The translations under genes were made by a program, and so were the position numbers. Shown in pieces: positions 6,008 to 6,953 of a stretch of DNA of 6,953 nucleotides. Source of the stretch: Bacteroidota bacterium. Lineage in GTDB: Bacteria; Bacteroidota; Rhodothermia; Rhodothermales; UBA10348. Every line of letters starts with the position of its first letter. The first letter of the stretch is position 1. The stretch spans positions 1 through 6,953 of the forward strand of contig JAAZVD010000082.1 of the NCBI GenBank assembly GCA_018623785.1, given 5' to 3'. The notes below the pieces were generated by a model. That model did no database searches, was not told the origin of the DNA, and worked only from the letters and a program-made list of their open reading frames with translations.

Positions 6008-6953
6008 ATGCTTTCGCGATTCATTCCTGCCCTTGAGTGGGGCCCCAACTACAAGCGATCCAACCTCTCCGGCGATCTGAATGCCGGTATTACGGTGGGC
6101 GTCATGCTCATCCCGCAGGGCCTCGCCTATGCCCTGATTGCCGGGCTGCCTCCGATCTACGGCCTCTATGCCGCTCTTCTACCCCTTGTGGTATACGCCT
6201 TCTTCGGCACAAGCGGACAACTGGCCGTCGGGCCGGTGGCCATGGTATCTCTGCTCGTAGCCACGGGCGTCGGAGAACTGGCACCACAAGGATCCCCGGA
6301 GTACATCTCGCTGGCTATCCTGCTGGCCTTCATGGTGGGCGTCATCCAGTTGGCCCTTGGCCTCCTGCGCTTTGGCTTCATCACCAATTTCCTCTCCCAC
6401 CCCGTACTGAGCGGCTTTACGAGCGCCGCGGCCCTCATCATCGGCCTCAATCAGCTCAAGAACCTGACGGGTATTCCCATTCCGCGCTCGAACAGCGTCT
6501 TCGAAATCCTCTATGAGGCAGGCGCAGGAATCGGTTCGGCTCATGGGCCAACCCTCTTGATGGGTTTGGGAGGTATTGCCCTGATCGTCGGGCTGCGAAT
6601 CATATCCCGCCGTTTGCCTGGGGGCCTGATAGCCGTAACCTTGGCCACGGCCATCACGGCTATCTTTGCACTCGATCGAAGCGGCGTAGCCATTGTGGGC
6701 ACGGTCCCGGCCGGCCTCCCTGCGCCCAGCACCTCGTTCCTCAGTGTAAAGGCCCTGGCCGATCTACTGCCCATCGCCTTGGCCATCTCTTTGGTCGGGT
6801 ATATGGAATCGATTGCAGTAGCCAAATCATTTGCGACAAAGCACCGGGCCAGTATCGATCCAAGCCAGGAGTTGACCGGTTTGGGCCTGGCCAACCTGGT
6901 CGGCGCCTTTTTCCTCTCCTATCCCACGACAGGCGGATTTTCCCGGACGGCCA
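6008..6953 (+). CDS. SulP-family inorganic anion transporter (partial, C-terminus off the right edge)
   Basis: From ATG 6008 the frame is open for 315 codons to the window edge. The product is an inner-membrane SulP/SLC26 carrier. Family landmarks in order are PQGLAYALIAGLPPIYGLYA at 36-55, GTSGQLAVGPVAMVSLL at 67-83 (the best conserved segment), HPVLSGFTSAAALIIGLNQL at 131-150, GYMESIAVAKSFA at 264-276, and NLVGAFFLSYPTTGGFSRTA at 296-315, where helices 3 and 10 normally form the anion site. Full-length members usually exceed 550 residues and end in a cytoplasmic STAS domain, which would lie outside the window. Known substrates in the family include sulfate, bicarbonate and dicarboxylates. 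Location next to a persulfide-oxidation cassette favours sulfate or sulfite but does not prove it. The intervening hairpin suggests a separate transcript. The start follows TCCGATCC without a Shine-Dalgarno sequence. Confidence 0.92.
   Translation, partial: MLSRFIPALEWGPNYKRSNLSGDLNAGITVGVMLIPQGLAYALIAGLPPIYGLYAALLPLVVYAFFGTSGQLAVGPVAMVSLLVATGVGELAPQGSPEYISLAILLAFMVGVIQLALGLLRFGFITNFLSHPVLSGFTSAAALIIGLNQLKNLTGIPIPRSNSVFEILYEAGAGIGSAHGPTLLMGLGGIALIVGLRIISRRLPGGLIAVTLATAITAIFALDRSGVAIVGTVPAGLPAPSTSFLSVKALADLLPIALAISLVGYMESIAVAKSFATKHRASIDPSQELTGLGLANLVGAFFLSYPTTGGFSRTA

Noticed and set aside
6037..6516. A 159-codon plus-strand frame within the SulP gene.
   Set aside because: It is a shifted frame of the SulP coding sequence, which itself is continuous from 6008 to the edge with full family motifs.

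Overview
The window reads as a stretch of chromosome from a moderately GC-rich, probably aerobic bacterium of the Bacteroidota/Rhodothermota side of the tree. This placement is inferred from three things. Most genes lack a clear Shine-Dalgarno sequence. There is a match to the Bacteroidota-type -7 promoter element TAnnTTTG upstream of recJ. The SLC45-type sugar transporter and the split YeeE/YedE plus MBL-rhodanese cassette are combinations common in that group. No phylogenetic marker settles the lineage. I see no mobile element, tRNA, rRNA, CRISPR array or frameshifted gene.

Layout: (1) positions 1-1163, minus strand, the N-terminal 387 codons of an MFS sugar transporter of the SLC45/sucrose-maltose type, running off the left edge. 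(2) 1164-1405, a divergent intergenic region with a candidate recJ promoter. (3) 1406-3142, plus strand, a complete recJ single-strand exonuclease gene. (4) 3143-3309, a gene-free stretch with a 6-4-6 inverted repeat that looks like an operator. (5) 3310-5834, a three-gene cassette: two half-size YeeE/YedE sulfur-transport proteins and a 483-residue protein with an ETHE1-like persulfide dioxygenase domain, a degenerate rhodanese domain and an active rhodanese domain (the CstB/Blh architecture). (6) A very strong GC hairpin at 5909-5939, probably a terminator. (7) 6008 to the right edge, the first 315 codons of a SulP-family anion transporter.

Functionally, positions 3310-6953 look like a reduced-sulfur handling locus. 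The dioxygenase-rhodanese would oxidise low-molecular-weight persulfides to sulfite and thiosulfate. The YeeE/YedE pair would carry thiosulfate or another sulfane-sulfur species across the inner membrane. The SulP protein, which is probably a separate transcription unit, may move sulfate or another anion such as bicarbonate. No sulfide:quinone oxidoreductase or sulfur-responsive regulator is present in the window. The cassette resembles known bigR/pmp and cst operons, so it is not a new system. Its less ordinary points are the split transporter, the candidate operator and the neighbouring SulP gene. The MFS and recJ genes look like unrelated neighbours.
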